Assembly: GCA_937901445.1 (NCBI GenBank)
Contig: CALDHY010000022.1
Span: forward strand, 1 to 64,000
From: an uncultured Selenomonadales bacterium
GTDB lineage: Bacteria; Bacillota; Negativicutes; Selenomonadales; Selenomonadaceae
Direction of reading: 5' to 3'
Length of the DNA: 64,000 bases
The notes below the pieces were generated by a model, which had not been told where the DNA came from, did not search any database, and saw only the letters and a list, made by a program, of their open reading frames with translations. Below are positions 62,575 to 64,000 of the stretch, piece by piece. Numbering within the stretch: the first letter of the stretch is position 1; each line of letters starts with the position of its first letter. A program made the translations under genes and the position numbers.

Positions 62575-62793
62575 TTAAAAATAAATTTCACAATCCGGCT
62601 CAATTTTGCGGCAAGCCTCCAAAACACGCGGCATAACTTCTTTAGCGTTTGCGCCGTCTTCAAATTCGACTTGCATTTTCAGCGTCATAAAATTTACCAC
62701 TGCATTTTTAACGCCGGAAGTTTTATTGGCGGCGTCTTCCATTTTTGCCGCGCAGTTCGCGCAGTCCACTTCGATTTTATAATTTTTTTTCAT
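62575..62793 (-). CDS. Free-standing heavy-metal-associated (HMA) domain protein
   Basis: A 72-residue ferredoxin-like metal-binding protein: KIEVDCANCAAKMEDAANKT carries the CxxC pair (CANC), followed by VKNAVVNFMTLKMQVEFE. It is either a metallochaperone or the detached N-terminal domain of the ATPase 2.5 kb downstream. It heads the operon HMA, LRR protein, YitT, ATPase, with 14 bases to the next gene. GGAGG precedes the ATG. Confidence 0.9.
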   Translation of the reverse strand: MKKNYKIEVDCANCAAKMEDAANKTSGVKNAVVNFMTLKMQVEFEDGANAKEVMPRVLEACRKIEPDCEIYF

Positions 62794-62883
62794 TTTAAAA
62801 ACCTCCTTGAAAATTTTTTTCAGTTTAACACTTTAGATTGAATTTGTCGAATTTTGGTATAAAATAACGGCGGAGGGATTTTT

Positions 62884-63522
62884 ATGATAGTTTACATGAC
62901 TGAAGGCGGCAAATATTTTCCCGTCAACGCCGAAAAGCCGCGCGGCTTGTACGTCAACTTAACGAATCGCTGTAACAATGACTGCCCGTTTTGCTTGCGT
63001 CAGAAAAAAGTTTTGACGCCGGAAAATTCTTTGTGGCTTGAACGTGAACCGACTGTTGACGAAGTAAAAAAAGAAATTGACGCCGCGCCGCTTGATATTG
63101 TCAAAGAAATTGTATTTTGCGGCTTCGGTGAACCAACAATCAGACTTAATGAACTTTTGGAACTTTTGCGCTACATAAAAAAAATTCGCCCGCAAATTCC
63201 AACGCGCCTCAATACAAACGGGCTCGGCAATTTGGAACACGGACGGAATATCGAATACGAATTTGAAAATATTTTAGACACGGCGTCAATAAGTTTGAAC
63301 GCGGCAACGGCTGAACGCTACTTGCAAATTACGCGCTCTAAATTCGGCTTGCAAGCCTACGAGGCAATGTTGACTTTCGCCGAAAATATGAAAAATTTTG
63401 TACCGCACGTAGTTTTAACGATTGTTGACAAAGTAACGCCGCCCGCCGAAATTGAACAATGTAAAAAAATCTGCGCGACACGCGGCTTAACTTTGCGCGT
63501 CCGCCCCTATGAGGAAAATTAA
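62884..63522 (+). CDS. Radical SAM protein of the TatD-linked type
   Basis: A 212-residue small radical SAM protein. YVNLTNRCNNDCPFCLRQ supplies the CxxxCxxC cluster ligands (residues 28-35), then VFCGFGEPTIRLNEL, RLNTNGLGNL and VRPYEEN. It matches the short proteins often linked to or fused with TatD nucleases; the reaction is unknown. GGAGG before ATG 62884. It is convergent with the small RNA candidate. Confidence 0.82.
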   Translation: MIVYMTEGGKYFPVNAEKPRGLYVNLTNRCNNDCPFCLRQKKVLTPENSLWLEREPTVDEVKKEIDAAPLDIVKEIVFCGFGEPTIRLNELLELLRYIKKIRPQIPTRLNTNGLGNLEHGRNIEYEFENILDTASISLNAATAERYLQITRSKFGLQAYEAMLTFAENMKNFVPHVVLTIVDKVTPPAEIEQCKKICATRGLTLRVRPYEEN

Positions 63523-63646
63523 AATAAAAACGCCCGACCTTCCGCCGAGCTTAATATCAGTTAGTGTTATTTTTTAGAAAGGGCGTCCTTTGAAGACTTC
63601 CCTCGATTAGCTGTTGTTAATACGATGAACTTTCATATTTTTTTCA
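63523..63646 (-). ncRNA. Candidate small RNA of about 124 nt
   Basis: Between a clear minus-strand promoter and a terminator no protein-size frame exists. The transcript would contain GAGGGAAG, AAAGGACG and GCGGAAGG, and ACGCCC (63581-63586) pairs with GGGCGT (63530-63535) before TTTTATTTT. A nine-codon frame (63607-63636, ATG to TAA) lies near the 5-prime end with no good ribosome site. I do not recognise the family; 6S RNA or a CsrA-binding RNA are thinkable but unproven. Confidence 0.5.
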
Positions 63647-63652
63647 GTTTTT

Positions 63653-63680
63653 ATTTTAGCAGTTTTTTTCTGAAAGTCAA
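63653..63680 (-). promoter_or_regulatory. Sigma-70 type promoter of the small RNA candidate
   Basis: Minus-strand TTGACT (63675-63680), 16 bases, TAAAAT (63653-63658). Confidence 0.65.
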
Positions 63681-63768
63681 GTGAAAATTTCAAGAATTTT
63701 TTCCTACAACAATAAGATTGACGCCGTTAAATAAAATTGTTAAACTTCAAAAAATTGGGGGTGAAATT

Positions 63769-64000
63769 TTGGCGTTCAAAGATTTAAGAGAATTTATTGA
63801 CGAACTGGAAAAAAGAAATTTGATCAAGCGAATAAAAGTACCGGTTGACGCAGAATTGGAAATTACAGAAATTACAGACCGCGTATCAAAATTTAATGAC
63901 AGCCGCAACGTTGCACTGCTTTTTGAAAATGTGCGCGGCTACGATATGCCGGTTTTAATTAATCAATTCGGCAGTTACGAAAGAATGTGCCTTGCGTTAG
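63769..64000 (+). CDS. UbiD-family decarboxylase, N-terminal part (cut by the window edge)
   Basis: A 77-codon open frame running off the right edge. It reads AFKDLREFIDELEKRNLIKR, VPVDAELEITEITDRVSKF, LLFENVRGYDMPVLINQFGS, the usual N-terminus of UbiD-type decarboxylases that use prenylated FMN. In anaerobes such genes serve menaquinone synthesis or aromatic acid decarboxylation; the visible part does not distinguish these. Start TTG 63769 behind GGGGGTG. Confidence 0.85.
   Translation, partial: MAFKDLREFIDELEKRNLIKRIKVPVDAELEITEITDRVSKFNDSRNVALLFENVRGYDMPVLINQFGSYERMCLAL

Noticed and set aside
63523..63646. tmRNA or SRP RNA as identity of the small RNA candidate
   Set aside because: No tRNA-like end with encoded CCA, and no SRP Alu/S-domain tetraloop motif is present.

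Overview
The window reads as a chromosome segment of a diderm Firmicute, most likely a member of the Negativicutes (Selenomonadales-like). The evidence is a mix of Firmicute housekeeping genes (mini-RNase III, YitT, split transketolase, RNase P RNA, ThiT behind a TPP riboswitch, HxlR, HlyC/CorC protein) with outer-membrane biology (PagL-type lipid A deacylase, TolC-type channel, periplasmic adaptor, heptose phosphatase). It also has a flagellar hook gene, anaerobic amino-acid metabolism (IorAB), cobalamin salvage and a tannase-like esterase. Base composition is AT-rich. Start codons are often TTG, placed by a clear AGGAGG-like site. This assignment is inference from gene content, not a database result.

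Layout. 1-2142 (minus): fragment of an MmeI-like restriction-modification protein, cobU, gmhB, RNase P RNA. 2186-5301 (plus): split transketolase, then an orphan EcoRI-type adenine methyltransferase. 5363-13644 (minus): MBL-fold hydrolase, yajC-tgt-queA-SpoIID cluster, a double-domain GT41 glycosyltransferase and a small membrane protein. 13723-19289: YgbA-like protein, a receiver-GGDEF-EAL protein and a FIST-domain hybrid kinase. 19415-22011 (plus): P-loop kinase, L-threonine kinase-like gene and cobD, which make the aminopropanol arm of cobalamin. 22024-26687 (minus): rlmB, pagL, mrnC, cysS, HxlR/SRPBCC pair, rpsT. 26768-29131: flgE with a sigma-28-like promoter and a leader carrying two CsrA-like hairpins. 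29210-34513: HAD phosphatase, PPP phosphatase, two tRNA-Val genes, HD-GYP protein, TtcA-like protein, CorC-like protein. 34564-42299 (minus): ZnuA, pyruvate kinase, two TPR paralogues (one frameshifted), and iorA-iorB with half an HsdS gene nested between them. 42466-44947 (plus): secreted unknown, ftsY, solute-binding protein. 45120-52630 (minus): pckA, an RTX protein with a C-type lectin domain, adaptor plus TolC, sbcD. 52798-58150 (plus): Lrp/aminotransferase, M48 protease, tannase-like esterase, TPP riboswitch-thiT. 58147-62793 (minus): compact operon of HMA protein, secreted LRR protein, YitT and P1B ATPase. 62884-64000: radical SAM gene, a candidate small RNA on the minus strand, and the start of a UbiD decarboxylase.

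The most unusual material is between genes. Two families of degenerate short-unit arrays recur. One has a roughly 7-nt unit (CCCTAAT/ATTAGGG type, seven places). The other has a roughly 8-nt unit (TAGTGTGG type, five places). Several copies are built as two opposed arms around an A-rich loop, so the RNA would fold into long hairpins. They sit at gene ends, supply stop codons and even the last coding residues of several proteins, and in one case lie inside the loop of a terminator. A second theme is restriction-modification debris without partners: MmeI-like C-terminus, EcoRI-type methylase, half HsdS. A third is c-di-GMP and motility control: EAL protein with degenerate receiver and GGDEF, HD-GYP protein, flgE leader.
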